In this document: piece by piece, positions 15,860 through 23,993 of the stretch
Layout: the number at the start of each line of letters is the position of its first letter
Numbering within the stretch: position 1 is the stretch's first letter
IMG/VR virus record: IMGVR_UViG_3300044614_002073
Location: 1-64,000 of that record
DNA from: a virus
Length of the DNA stretch: 64,000 nt
Strand: one strand, 5' to 3'
Notes under the pieces: generated by a model
Databases searched by the model: none
The model's input: only the letters and a program-made list of their open reading frames with translations
Told to the model about the DNA's origin: nothing
Program-made: the position numbers and the translations under genes

Positions 15860-18322
15860 ATGGGACATATACTAGAATTAGATAGTGGAAATCTATACTC
15901 AACCGGAGACAACCAATACGGACAGTTGGGCATAGGCAATACTGACGATACTCCACTAAGATTTAAAGTATTAACCGGTATAGAACAGTATGATAATATC
16001 CCATGGATAGATGCTAAGGTAGGCCAAAACCATTCTATAGCCATCAAACAGGATAAGAGCATATGGATGTGGGGCTCTAATATTGAAGGTCAAATGGGAC
16101 TACCTCAAGATATCAAATACTTGACCAGTCCAACCAAAAAAGATTTTCCTATTAATCCAGACAAAGATATAGATATTAATATAGGATTATATTTTACTAT
16201 TATATCCCAAACCAATGAAAAATCTTATGCTGTAGGAACATTTCAAAATTTAGGTTCGCAATTTGTATCTATTAATAGGGAAATAGTACCCCTATACTTG
16301 AGAGATCCACAAGGAGAATCTTTTATAAGTGTTGATGCTGGACCAAAAACTATTATCGCTAGAATTGGTAGCGGTAGTCAGGTTTTTTCCGATTGGTCGG
16401 GGGACTTAATAGAAAGAGATTTTATAACATTTGACCAACTATATGTTGGAGACTATTTTACTCTTTATGAACCATTTAATCGCGAGAGATTAATTTACAA
16501 AAAAGTTGATAAATATCAACAAGAAGCAGGATGCTGTACTTTTAATGCTATCTGTATGCATAGAAAATACAGAGAGCTTATTAGTCAAGTGGAAGCGGTT
16601 TATCCGGAAACCAAAGTTTTTGTTCTTAGTGATCTGTTATCAGAGGAAAACAGACCCAAAATAGTTTCAGCACAAGATCAATATAATGTAGATTTTGTTT
16701 TCTATTCAGCTTTAGCTGGTATAGACTATATGTCTGGTGCATATCCAAATAAGATTGATCCGTTCACTTTAAAAGGATTGTTTTTAGCTACTGGCACTAA
16801 AAACTTATTGGACGTCATATTGTTTGGAGGATTGCATTTTACAGATAATCCACAAGATCAGTACAATACCAAAACTATTGTTGAAAAAATTAACGCTAAA
16901 GAAGTTTTCCAAAAAGGTAGTTTTCCAGAATACTTCGAAGAAGTAGGTGGATATAAGATATTACCTGGAGATAGTTACACTTTACATCCAGAATTTGTTA
17001 ACGATTATTATCGAGCCCAGCCACTATATTATTTCAAAATTAATGGAAATAAAGAACCAAGAAAATATATTACTGCTAATAGATACAATTTACCATATAC
17101 TGGATTGTCTAAATCTTATTATGAATTAGAATCTGAGGATAATCTATTTGATTTATTTTTTAATCGCAGTAACGGTTTCTTTTATAATAAGGTTAATCCC
17201 CAAGATCCAACAGATCCAATTATAACGAGAGAAGCAGTTGATCTGCCAGCAGATGAAAACAATAGAGTAACCGTTGAGGATTTATTTTATACTCCTCCAT
17301 ACTTGTTAAAGTATGAATTATCACAAGGTAAAAGTAGTTTTTCTCAAAATTTTGTCGATCCATATGTAAGAGTCCAAGCTCAACAGCCAGAAGACCCCGT
17401 ATTGGATTGTGGAGCTTATACGGCTGGAGCACAAGCTATTCCTGGTGAGCAAACAGATTGGCTATATGCTTGCTATGCTAGGGCAGACAATAATACTGCT
17501 GCTGGAAGAAGATATATCACATACAATATCGGACCTTATGCCGATACGCTTATAAAATACTTTTTAGATCCAAAAACTGATCCAGAGTTAACAAAACAAT
17601 TATTTGGTTTTACAAAAATAGAATTAGAAGAACTGTATGATGCCATTAGAAATGGTAAGCCAGACACTAGCAATAACCCAGCAGATGCTCAAAAATATGA
17701 AAAAGTTACTGGTGATTCTTTTAGAATGCTAAGGGATGTATTCAATACACAATTTCAAGGGAAAATATACATCGATGCTAAAACTAATAAGCCAATTATT
17801 AGGACATCGGCAAATACTCTCTCTACTATGCCATATAGTGAAATGATTAACGGTCTCATTACATATACATCTAGAGGGCCAGTTTATTATCATCACTACA
17901 TTAAGATACCAAATAGAATTATTTGTTATACGTATTTTACTAAAACTTTAACCACGGACGGCGATAGGTCAGTCTATAGATATGAGTCTGACAGACAAAC
18001 ATTAATAGTGCCTATAGATGTAACAGGGAAAATTGTTCCCGGCACAACCACTATACGTTATTGGGTCAGAAATCCGACATCAACAGATACTGAAGATAAA
18101 CTGTCTCAGCAAGCTCTTTCTATTCGCATAGTATCTGTAACCTACGACAAAGAGCTGAATATAACAAAACTAAGGCTAGACAAACCCATGACAGCCCCTT
18201 ACCTTATAGGATGTACCAGAGTTCCTGATCCTAGATATGGTGTGGTTTGCGGACCAAGATTGTATATAGACATTGATTACAACGGTTATTCTTTTGACAT
18301 GATTGAAGCATTACAAAGCTAA
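15860..18322 (+). CDS. 820-residue virion-like protein with RCC1 repeats, located between polymerase halves
   Basis: The N-terminus contains RCC1-type repeats: STGDNQYGQLGIGN near residue 15 and MWGSNIEGQMGLPQ near 70, with the intervening AKVGQNHSIAIKQDKSIWMW strand pattern. Around 190-232 sits a copy of the small domain encoded by the preceding gene. The remaining 580 residues are β-rich with many Tyr, Asn and Asp, and no enzyme motif (for example NGFFYNKVNPQDPTDPIITR, RRYITYNIGPYADTLIKYF). The end, near 780, has GCTRVPDPRYGVVCGPRLY. Composition and RCC1 content match the late virion proteins at 47-55 kb, not replication factors, so a structural or adhesion role is inferred. Its location inside the replicase operon is odd. 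The stop is 8 bases from the exonuclease start. Confidence 0.7.
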   Translation: MGHILELDSGNLYSTGDNQYGQLGIGNTDDTPLRFKVLTGIEQYDNIPWIDAKVGQNHSIAIKQDKSIWMWGSNIEGQMGLPQDIKYLTSPTKKDFPINPDKDIDINIGLYFTIISQTNEKSYAVGTFQNLGSQFVSINREIVPLYLRDPQGESFISVDAGPKTIIARIGSGSQVFSDWSGDLIERDFITFDQLYVGDYFTLYEPFNRERLIYKKVDKYQQEAGCCTFNAICMHRKYRELISQVEAVYPETKVFVLSDLLSEENRPKIVSAQDQYNVDFVFYSALAGIDYMSGAYPNKIDPFTLKGLFLATGTKNLLDVILFGGLHFTDNPQDQYNTKTIVEKINAKEVFQKGSFPEYFEEVGGYKILPGDSYTLHPEFVNDYYRAQPLYYFKINGNKEPRKYITANRYNLPYTGLSKSYYELESEDNLFDLFFNRSNGFFYNKVNPQDPTDPIITREAVDLPADENNRVTVEDLFYTPPYLLKYELSQGKSSFSQNFVDPYVRVQAQQPEDPVLDCGAYTAGAQAIPGEQTDWLYACYARADNNTAAGRRYITYNIGPYADTLIKYFLDPKTDPELTKQLFGFTKIELEELYDAIRNGKPDTSNNPADAQKYEKVTGDSFRMLRDVFNTQFQGKIYIDAKTNKPIIRTSANTLSTMPYSEMINGLITYTSRGPVYYHHYIKIPNRIICYTYFTKTLTTDGDRSVYRYESDRQTLIVPIDVTGKIVPGTTTIRYWVRNPTSTDTEDKLSQQALSIRIVSVTYDKELNITKLRLDKPMTAPYLIGCTRVPDPRYGVVCGPRLYIDIDYNGYSFDMIEALQS

Positions 18323-18330
18323 GGATAAAA

Positions 18331-19017
18331 ATGAAAAATAAAATTTGTGTTTTTGATTTTGAGACTGATGGTATCGATACCGGCACCTGTAGTCCAGTAC
18401 AAATAGCAGCAGTAATAGTTGACCCATATAATTTATCCATTATGAAAGATTCAGAGTTTAATATTACAGTTAGGCCGGAAAAACTAGAAATAGATAAGGA
18501 CTACAAATATGATGACTCAGACATATTGGATTTTCATGCAAAAGTAAGGGGTTGTTCCAAAGAAGATATACTAAAATCTTGGCAGGAAGCAATGTCTCAA
18601 CAACAGGCATGGTCTATGTTTTCTCAATACTTGGAAATTTACCATCTAAACAGAAGCAAAAAAAGTATGTTTTCGGCTCCTGTAGCCGCTGGGTATAATA
18701 TACTCAGGTTTGATATGAAAATTGTAGAAAGATTTAGTCGTAAACTTGGATATGTTAATAATGAAAATACATCAAGTTTATTTTTCCCAAGAGATACTTT
18801 AGATATAATGAATTTATTATTCTACTGGTTTGAAAGTAATGACGATGTAAAAAATCTAACATTAGACAATATAAGAGACTATATGGGTATAGACAAGACC
18901 AACGCTCACGATGCTCTGAAAGATGTTAGAGATTGTGCAGAATTACTTATTCGATTTTTAAGACTGCATAGGAATTTATCCAAAAAAATTAAATTTAGGG
19001 ACTCATTTGTTTCATGA
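18331..19017 (+). CDS. dnaQ: DEDDh 3'-5' proofreading exonuclease (DnaQ-like)
   Basis: 228 residues. The DEDDh catalytic set is complete: FDFETDG (D9, E11), GYNILRFDMK (Asp near 130) and HDALKDVRD (His and Asp near 193-198). PRDTLDIMNLLFYW lies between the second and third motifs, and YMGIDKTNAHD before the last. It most likely acts as the epsilon-type proofreader of the split alpha subunit, as it overlaps the C-terminal half gene by 4 bases (ATGA). It lacks an obvious clamp-binding motif. A general DNA or RNA 3' exonuclease is the alternative, but the context favours proofreading. Confidence 0.88.
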   Translation: MKNKICVFDFETDGIDTGTCSPVQIAAVIVDPYNLSIMKDSEFNITVRPEKLEIDKDYKYDDSDILDFHAKVRGCSKEDILKSWQEAMSQQQAWSMFSQYLEIYHLNRSKKSMFSAPVAAGYNILRFDMKIVERFSRKLGYVNNENTSSLFFPRDTLDIMNLLFYWFESNDDVKNLTLDNIRDYMGIDKTNAHDALKDVRDCAELLIRFLRLHRNLSKKIKFRDSFVS

Positions 19018-20636
19018 CTAGATATTATCAATTTGATTGCGGTTGTAAGTTTCCAGTATTAGAATCAGACGAGCAACTTGACTTTGACATCAATAATATT
19101 CCTTTGGATTGTGATAAAACATGGAATTTAATCTCTGATGGCAATACCAAGGGATGTTTCCAGTTAGAGTCTAGATTGGGCCAATCAATGGCTAAAAAAC
19201 TTAAACCAGAGAATATAGAGCAGCTAGCAGGTCTTATCAGCATTATGCGACCCGGTTGCTTAGAAGCCATTAGAGAGGGTAAAAGTGTTAGTAACCATTT
19301 TATAGATAGAAAAAATGGTAAAGAAAGTATAGACTATTATAATCCAAATCTCAAAAGCATATTAGAGACAACATATGGAGAAATGGTTTATCAAGAACAG
19401 TCTATGCAAATAGCACAAGAGTTAGCCGGATTTGATTTGCAAGAAGCCGATATGTTACGCAAGGCCATCGGTAAAAAGAAGCCAGAAGAAATGGCAAAGT
19501 TGAGAACGGTGTTCATCAATGGCTGTAAAAACAAAAACATAGTCAATGAAGATGAAGCAGAAGAGATCTTCGGTTGGATCGAAAAAAGTCAAAGATATTC
19601 ATTCAACAAAAGCCATGCCGTTAGTTATGCAATTAATGGCTATTTGTCTGCATATGCAAAAGCCCATTTCCCACAGATATTTTTTGTATCATATTTGCGT
19701 TTTGCAAAAGACAAGATAGATCCTCATCAAGAAATCAAAGAATTAATACATAATGCTAATTCTATGAATATTGATGTACTGTTGCCTAGATTTAAATTTA
19801 TGAATAAAGAATTTGAGATTATTAATGATCAAATATATTTTGGAATAACTAATATTAAGGGTGTTGGGGAATCGGTATATGAATCTATTAATAAACTTAG
19901 ACTAGATTTAGCGAATAAAAATATTACCGGAATCATTCCCATTTTTTGCAGAGTTTTGGCTAATGTTAACAGTGCAGCGGCTAAGGCTATCATATCTGTT
20001 GGAGCATTTGATGAATATTCTATTCCTAGAACAGAATTATTATTTTATTTGGACATGCTGAATAAATTAACTAAAAAAGAACTAGAACAAATATCCTTAC
20101 TTAATATTGATATTGCAAGTATAAAATTTAGAGACGTTTTTATTAGCTTATTAAGCAAAGGCAAGGTTACAAAAAAACGCCAAATAGTCATTCAAGAATT
20201 TATTAACAGTATTGATAGGCCTCCCTATTCCTTAAAGGACAATATGCATTGGATAGCAGAAACCGAAGCGGCTTTGCTCGGCATACCACTAACTTGCACC
20301 AAAACAGACTCTTATATGCAAAATTATGAGTCTAACTTAATAACATGTAAAGAGTTTCAAAATGTTGATAGTGGTAAAAAAATTGCTATCATGGGAGAAA
20401 TTAGTAGACTTAGCACCATTAAAACAAAACAGGGTAAAAACAAAGGTGCTAACATGTCTTTCTTAGAGATATTCGATAGTTCTGGTATCTTGGATTCGGT
20501 GGTCGTATTTCCAGAACAATATATGCAATTTAAGGATATCCTGAAAGAAAACGAAGTTCTGGTGTTTATTGGAACCAAATCAAAAAAATCCGGCAGTGGC
20601 CTGATCGTAGAAAAATGTTTTGTTCCAGAGTCTTGA
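19014..20636 (+). CDS. dnaE: DNA polymerase III alpha subunit, C-terminal half
   Basis: 540 residues continuing the fold missing from the gene ending at 15679. A short Cys-containing leader (YYQFDCGCKFP) precedes INNIPLDCDKTWNLI, TKGCFQLESRLGQSMAKKL, ALISIMRPG-type sequence, YQEQSMQIAQELAGF, MLRKAIGKKKPEEMAKLR, SFNKSHAVSYAINGY and GITNIKGVGE, all conserved blocks of the fingers and tandem HhH region. The last 100 residues form an OB-fold (KIAIMGEISRLSTIKTKQGK onward). The leader is not part of ordinary DnaE and may be an interaction surface for the N-half. No intein C-terminal His-Asn is seen. Its stop codon lies inside the -35 of the ssb promoter. Confidence 0.93.
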   Translation: MTRYYQFDCGCKFPVLESDEQLDFDINNIPLDCDKTWNLISDGNTKGCFQLESRLGQSMAKKLKPENIEQLAGLISIMRPGCLEAIREGKSVSNHFIDRKNGKESIDYYNPNLKSILETTYGEMVYQEQSMQIAQELAGFDLQEADMLRKAIGKKKPEEMAKLRTVFINGCKNKNIVNEDEAEEIFGWIEKSQRYSFNKSHAVSYAINGYLSAYAKAHFPQIFFVSYLRFAKDKIDPHQEIKELIHNANSMNIDVLLPRFKFMNKEFEIINDQIYFGITNIKGVGESVYESINKLRLDLANKNITGIIPIFCRVLANVNSAAAKAIISVGAFDEYSIPRTELLFYLDMLNKLTKKELEQISLLNIDIASIKFRDVFISLLSKGKVTKKRQIVIQEFINSIDRPPYSLKDNMHWIAETEAALLGIPLTCTKTDSYMQNYESNLITCKEFQNVDSGKKIAIMGEISRLSTIKTKQGKNKGANMSFLEIFDSSGILDSVVVFPEQYMQFKDILKENEVLVFIGTKSKKSGSGLIVEKCFVPES

Positions 20637-20660
20637 CACCCACCGCGTTCTTTTTATTAT
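20633..20660 (+). promoter_or_regulatory. Sigma70-type promoter of ssb
   Basis: TTGACA (20633-20638), 16-base spacer, TATTAT (20655-20660). It has the same -35, the same following C and the same spacer length as the promoter at 660-687. It gives an untranslated leader of roughly 45 bases before the ssb Shine-Dalgarno site GAGGAG (20698-20703). Confidence 0.6.
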
Positions 20661-20710
20661 AACCCAGTGGTCGGTTTTGAATTTAGTAACTTTATTTTGA
20701 GGAGATTCGT

Positions 20711-21094
20711 ATGAATATTGTAATCTTGCGTGGAAATTTAACAAGAGACCCTGAGTTAAGGCACATCACAGCCTCTGATAAAAAGACAGCAGTTGTTAAC
20801 TTTACTGTTGCTGTATCTAGAGAATTTAACAGGGCAAATGGAAGCAAGGACAAGGTAACATCTTTCATCTCTTGTGAAGCATGGGACAGTGGTGCAGAAA
20901 CTATTGCAGCTTCCTTCCAGAAGGGAGATCTTGTACTAGTTGAAGGTACTCTTAGGAATGATTCTTGGGAGAAGGACGGCGTTAAGCACAGTACTCTAAA
21001 GGTTAGAGTAAATAACTTTTCCAAGATTACAAAGATTTCTAAAAAGGCAGCAGCAGGAGTTTCATCGGAGGAAGAGGAAACGGTTGCCTTCTGA
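20711..21094 (+). CDS. ssb: Single-stranded DNA-binding protein
   Basis: 127 residues with the bacterial SSB OB-fold: MNIVILRGNLTRDPELRHI, VVNFTVAVSREFNR, SFISCEAWDSGAETIAASF, KGDLVLVEGTLRNDSWEKDG and LKVRVNNFSKI. The acidic C-terminus (SSEEEETVAF) is the usual protein-docking tail, ending in Phe. It coats ssDNA at the phage fork and recruits partners such as primase or recombinase. It has its own promoter, a good ribosome site and a following hairpin, so it is a separately transcribed gene, consistent with high demand for the protein. Confidence 0.95.
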   Translation: MNIVILRGNLTRDPELRHITASDKKTAVVNFTVAVSREFNRANGSKDKVTSFISCEAWDSGAETIAASFQKGDLVLVEGTLRNDSWEKDGVKHSTLKVRVNNFSKITKISKKAAAGVSSEEEETVAF

Positions 21095-21115
21095 TTTAAC
21101 AAGAAGTTGATTTTG

Positions 21116-21148
21116 GTAGAGTTGGGGGTTAACAGCCCCCAATTCTAC
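21116..21148 (+). terminator. GC-rich hairpin after ssb, probable terminator or mRNA stabiliser
   Basis: A 13-base-pair stem (GTAGAGTTGGGGG pairing with CCCCCAATTCTAC, one G-T pair) closes a 7-base loop, in otherwise AT-rich DNA. It is followed by TTAACCCC, not a T-run, so classical rho-independent termination is incomplete. It could instead protect the ssb mRNA 3' end. It lies 22 bases after the ssb stop and 17 before the next start. Confidence 0.55.
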
Positions 21149-21165
21149 TTAACCCCGGAAGTATT

Positions 21166-22833
21166 ATGTCTAAACCAAAAATTCTAATGTGTTCAGAGGC
21201 TAGTTTTTTGCACTCTGGATATAGTACGTATGCCAAAGAACTATTAAATAGGCTCTATAAATCTGGCAAATATGAAATAGCTGAATTTGCCTCATATGGG
21301 ATATTAGGAGATCCAAGAGACCGAGATATACCTTGGACATATTACCCAAATGCGGTAAAAGAAAACGATCCAAGATTTGGTGAATACAATAATTCTGGAG
21401 AAAACGCTTTCGGTAAATGGCGATTCGAAAGAGTTGTTTTAGATTTCATGCCAGATATAGTATTCGATATTAGAGATTTTTGGATGAACTCTTATCAAAA
21501 ATTCTCTGTTCTTAGACAGTTTTATAATTGGGTTGTGATGCCCACAGTAGATTCCAGACCTCAGCAAGAAGAATGGCTAGATGTTTATATGGACGCCGAT
21601 GCTGTTCTATCATATTCTGATTGGGGCGGTCAGGTTTTACAAGATCAAACAAACAACAAAATAAAATATGCAGGATCGGCCTCTCCTGCTGTAGATTTAG
21701 ATGTTTTCAAGCCTATGGACATGAAAGAAGCCAGATCTCAATTGCGTATTCCAGAATCAATGAAAATTATTGGTTCAGTAATGCGAAACCAAAAAAGAAA
21801 ATTGATTCCAGAATTAATGCAGTCTGTTAGGGGTCTGCTGGACCAATTCGAATTGCAAAACAAAGAGTTGGGACAGGATGTTTATCTATATTTGCACACT
21901 AGTTATCCAGATGCTGGGTGGAACCTACCAAATCTACTCAAAGAACATAGCATGGGTAAAAGAGTTTTGTTTACATATGTATGCAAAAATTGTGGTAAAA
22001 TACATGCACATACTTTTAATCATTCCATTAAAAACTGTCCTCATTGTGGTCAAAAAACTGCTGTGTTTCCGTCAGTATCCGAGGGTGTTTCTACACAGCA
22101 GCTAAGTTCGATATACAATTCTTTTGATATTTATGTTCAATATGCTATATGCGAAGGCTTTGGAATGCCACAAGTCGAGGCTGGCGCCTGTGGGGTTCCT
22201 ATAGTCTCCATAGATTACAGTGCCATGTCGGATATCGTTAGACTATTAGATGGATATATCGTACAGCCTCAAACTTTTTTTAAAGAATTAGAAACAGAAG
22301 CATATAGAGTTTATCCAAATAACGATCAACTAATATACCATCTATGGACCTTCTTCAATCTGTCGAAAGAAGAACAATTGCAAAAAAGAGAAAAGGTTAG
22401 AGAGCTAACAGAAACTCATTTCAATTGGGATGCAACTGCCAATAAGTGGATGAAAGTTTTTGATGAAATTTTAGCCAATCCTCATAGAAAACACTGGTCA
22501 AATATACCTCCAAATTATTTAGCAAAATTAGATATAAATGAATTCAGAAATTTCAATAAATCTTATGAAGCATTCCAATATATTTGTTGTGACAGAATGG
22601 GCTCACCACAGCTACTAAATAATATGATGGGTCTTAATCTACTAAAATACAGTGATTATGGCTATATATCTAATGGTATGAACATTAAGAAATTTAATTT
22701 TCAAAATCTTGTTGAGGTTTATAACAAGTATATGGAAAATCAAAATCTAGTTAAGTACGCCATTGCCAATTCTCATGTTCTTAATGGCGAAGATTATATT
22801 AGGTATGCACACGAGAGACAGGCGAATAAATGA
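21166..22833 (+). CDS. GT4-like glycosyltransferase with inserted zinc ribbon
   Basis: 555 residues, GT-B fold. The N-terminal domain opens with KILMCSEASFLHSGYSTYAK. The C-terminal nucleotide-sugar domain begins around IIGSVMRNQKRK and has EGFGMPQVEAGACGVP, the E-x7-E donor-binding motif of GT4. Between these, near residues 267-300, lies a zinc ribbon (CKNCGKIHAHTF ... KNCPHCGQ) inserted in a loop. The last 130 residues are extra to the fold. It probably transfers a sugar to a phage-chosen acceptor (DNA base, virion protein or host surface); the acceptor is unknown. It overlaps the next gene by 4 bases and heads the sugar island. The ATG is behind GGAAG. Confidence 0.85.
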   Translation: MSKPKILMCSEASFLHSGYSTYAKELLNRLYKSGKYEIAEFASYGILGDPRDRDIPWTYYPNAVKENDPRFGEYNNSGENAFGKWRFERVVLDFMPDIVFDIRDFWMNSYQKFSVLRQFYNWVVMPTVDSRPQQEEWLDVYMDADAVLSYSDWGGQVLQDQTNNKIKYAGSASPAVDLDVFKPMDMKEARSQLRIPESMKIIGSVMRNQKRKLIPELMQSVRGLLDQFELQNKELGQDVYLYLHTSYPDAGWNLPNLLKEHSMGKRVLFTYVCKNCGKIHAHTFNHSIKNCPHCGQKTAVFPSVSEGVSTQQLSSIYNSFDIYVQYAICEGFGMPQVEAGACGVPIVSIDYSAMSDIVRLLDGYIVQPQTFFKELETEAYRVYPNNDQLIYHLWTFFNLSKEEQLQKREKVRELTETHFNWDATANKWMKVFDEILANPHRKHWSNIPPNYLAKLDINEFRNFNKSYEAFQYICCDRMGSPQLLNNMMGLNLLKYSDYGYISNGMNIKKFNFQNLVEVYNKYMENQNLVKYAIANSHVLNGEDYIRYAHERQANK

Positions 22834-23993
22834 AAAATATCCTATATGTTGCCCCTTATAAACAAAACGATGGATGGGGAGAAGCATCAAAACAATATCT
22901 AAAGTCTATAGCTTATTGCTGTGAAAAATTAGGATATGACTTACAAGCAAAACCTATTTTTCTTTCTCATAATGTAGATTTTACTCCTGATCCAATCATT
23001 AGTCAATACGAAAACAATCATCTATCACATATTGATGTTGTTATACAAAAAGCATTGCCTCAAGCTATAGCTCCAATTTATCCATACAAAAATATAGCAA
23101 TGTCCGTATTTGAGCAAACAAATCTGGACCATGTTTCTATTATAAGACAAGTTTTTAATCGAATGGATGCCGTGCTGGTCCCTTCTGCATTAGAACAACA
23201 AACCATAGCCGGTATGATTAATAAACCAGTATATGGCATATCTCAACCAATTGATATCCAAGAAATCAGAAGTATAGAAACTGAAATTGAAAATAATCAA
23301 ATGGATATATTGTCTTTACATTCAAGATATAAAGACTTTGTTAAGTTTTATTTTGTAGGATCTTTCGTTCCTAGAAAAAATATTGTTAATCTAATTTTAG
23401 CTTTTAATTATGAGTTTGCACAAAACGAAAAGGCTTTGCTTGTTATCAAAACAGATAAGTTAGACAACAACAGCAGAGAACTAATGATTAAAGGAATTAG
23501 AGAAACGATAGAAAGAAATAAATATCTTAATAAGCTTACCAAAAACTTAATTTTAATTACTGATCATTTGGATAGGCAAAATCTGTTAAGATTGCATAAT
23601 GCTTGTGATATATTTGTTTGTCCATCAAAGGGAGAAGCATTTTGTAGACCATTAGCGGAATCTATTTGCATGGGTAGTACTCCTATTGCTGTTGAGCATA
23701 CTGGTGCCGCAGAGTTAATTGATTCCAAGATTGGAGGTTTGATTATTCCTTCAAGATTAGAAATGGCAGAATCGAATCCCAGCAATAAATTTTTGGAACA
23801 CGAATCAGAGATAGAATACTCTAGCGAGCCAACCCTGTTAGATATAAGAAAAACTCTTAGAAAAGCATATGATAATCACATAGATATGAATGACACAAAG
23901 AAGAAAGACTTACGACAGAGATTAAAACTTTATAGCGATAGATTTTCTGTACAGTCTATAGGAGAAAAAATATGTTCTTTGGATATAATGTAG
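22830..23993 (+). CDS. Second GT-B glycosyltransferase
   Basis: 387 residues. NILYVAPYKQNDGWGEASKQ opens the N-terminal Rossmann domain. The C-terminal domain starts with FYFVGSFVPRKNIVNLILAF and contains VCPSKGEAFCRPLAESICMG, a GT4-like donor site (first Glu in KGEAF, second in LAES), then VEHTGAAELI. It lacks the zinc ribbon and long tail of its upstream neighbour. Donor and acceptor are unknown. It overlaps the upstream gene (ATGA) and the next by 22 bases, so the two transferases are made together. Confidence 0.83.
   Translation: MKNILYVAPYKQNDGWGEASKQYLKSIAYCCEKLGYDLQAKPIFLSHNVDFTPDPIISQYENNHLSHIDVVIQKALPQAIAPIYPYKNIAMSVFEQTNLDHVSIIRQVFNRMDAVLVPSALEQQTIAGMINKPVYGISQPIDIQEIRSIETEIENNQMDILSLHSRYKDFVKFYFVGSFVPRKNIVNLILAFNYEFAQNEKALLVIKTDKLDNNSRELMIKGIRETIERNKYLNKLTKNLILITDHLDRQNLLRLHNACDIFVCPSKGEAFCRPLAESICMGSTPIAVEHTGAAELIDSKIGGLIIPSRLEMAESNPSNKFLEHESEIEYSSEPTLLDIRKTLRKAYDNHIDMNDTKKKDLRQRLKLYSDRFSVQSIGEKICSLDIM

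Noticed and set aside
15600-19060. Split intein joining the polymerase halves
   Set aside because: The N-half ends KGKNYAGISNNIC with no intein start block, the C-half has no His-Asn junction before its first conserved block, and the break is not at the known DnaE intein site.
20692-21102. 136-codon - strand frame opposite ssb
   Set aside because: ssb on the + strand has clear OB-fold motifs, promoter and ribosome site; the opposite frame has no recognisable features.
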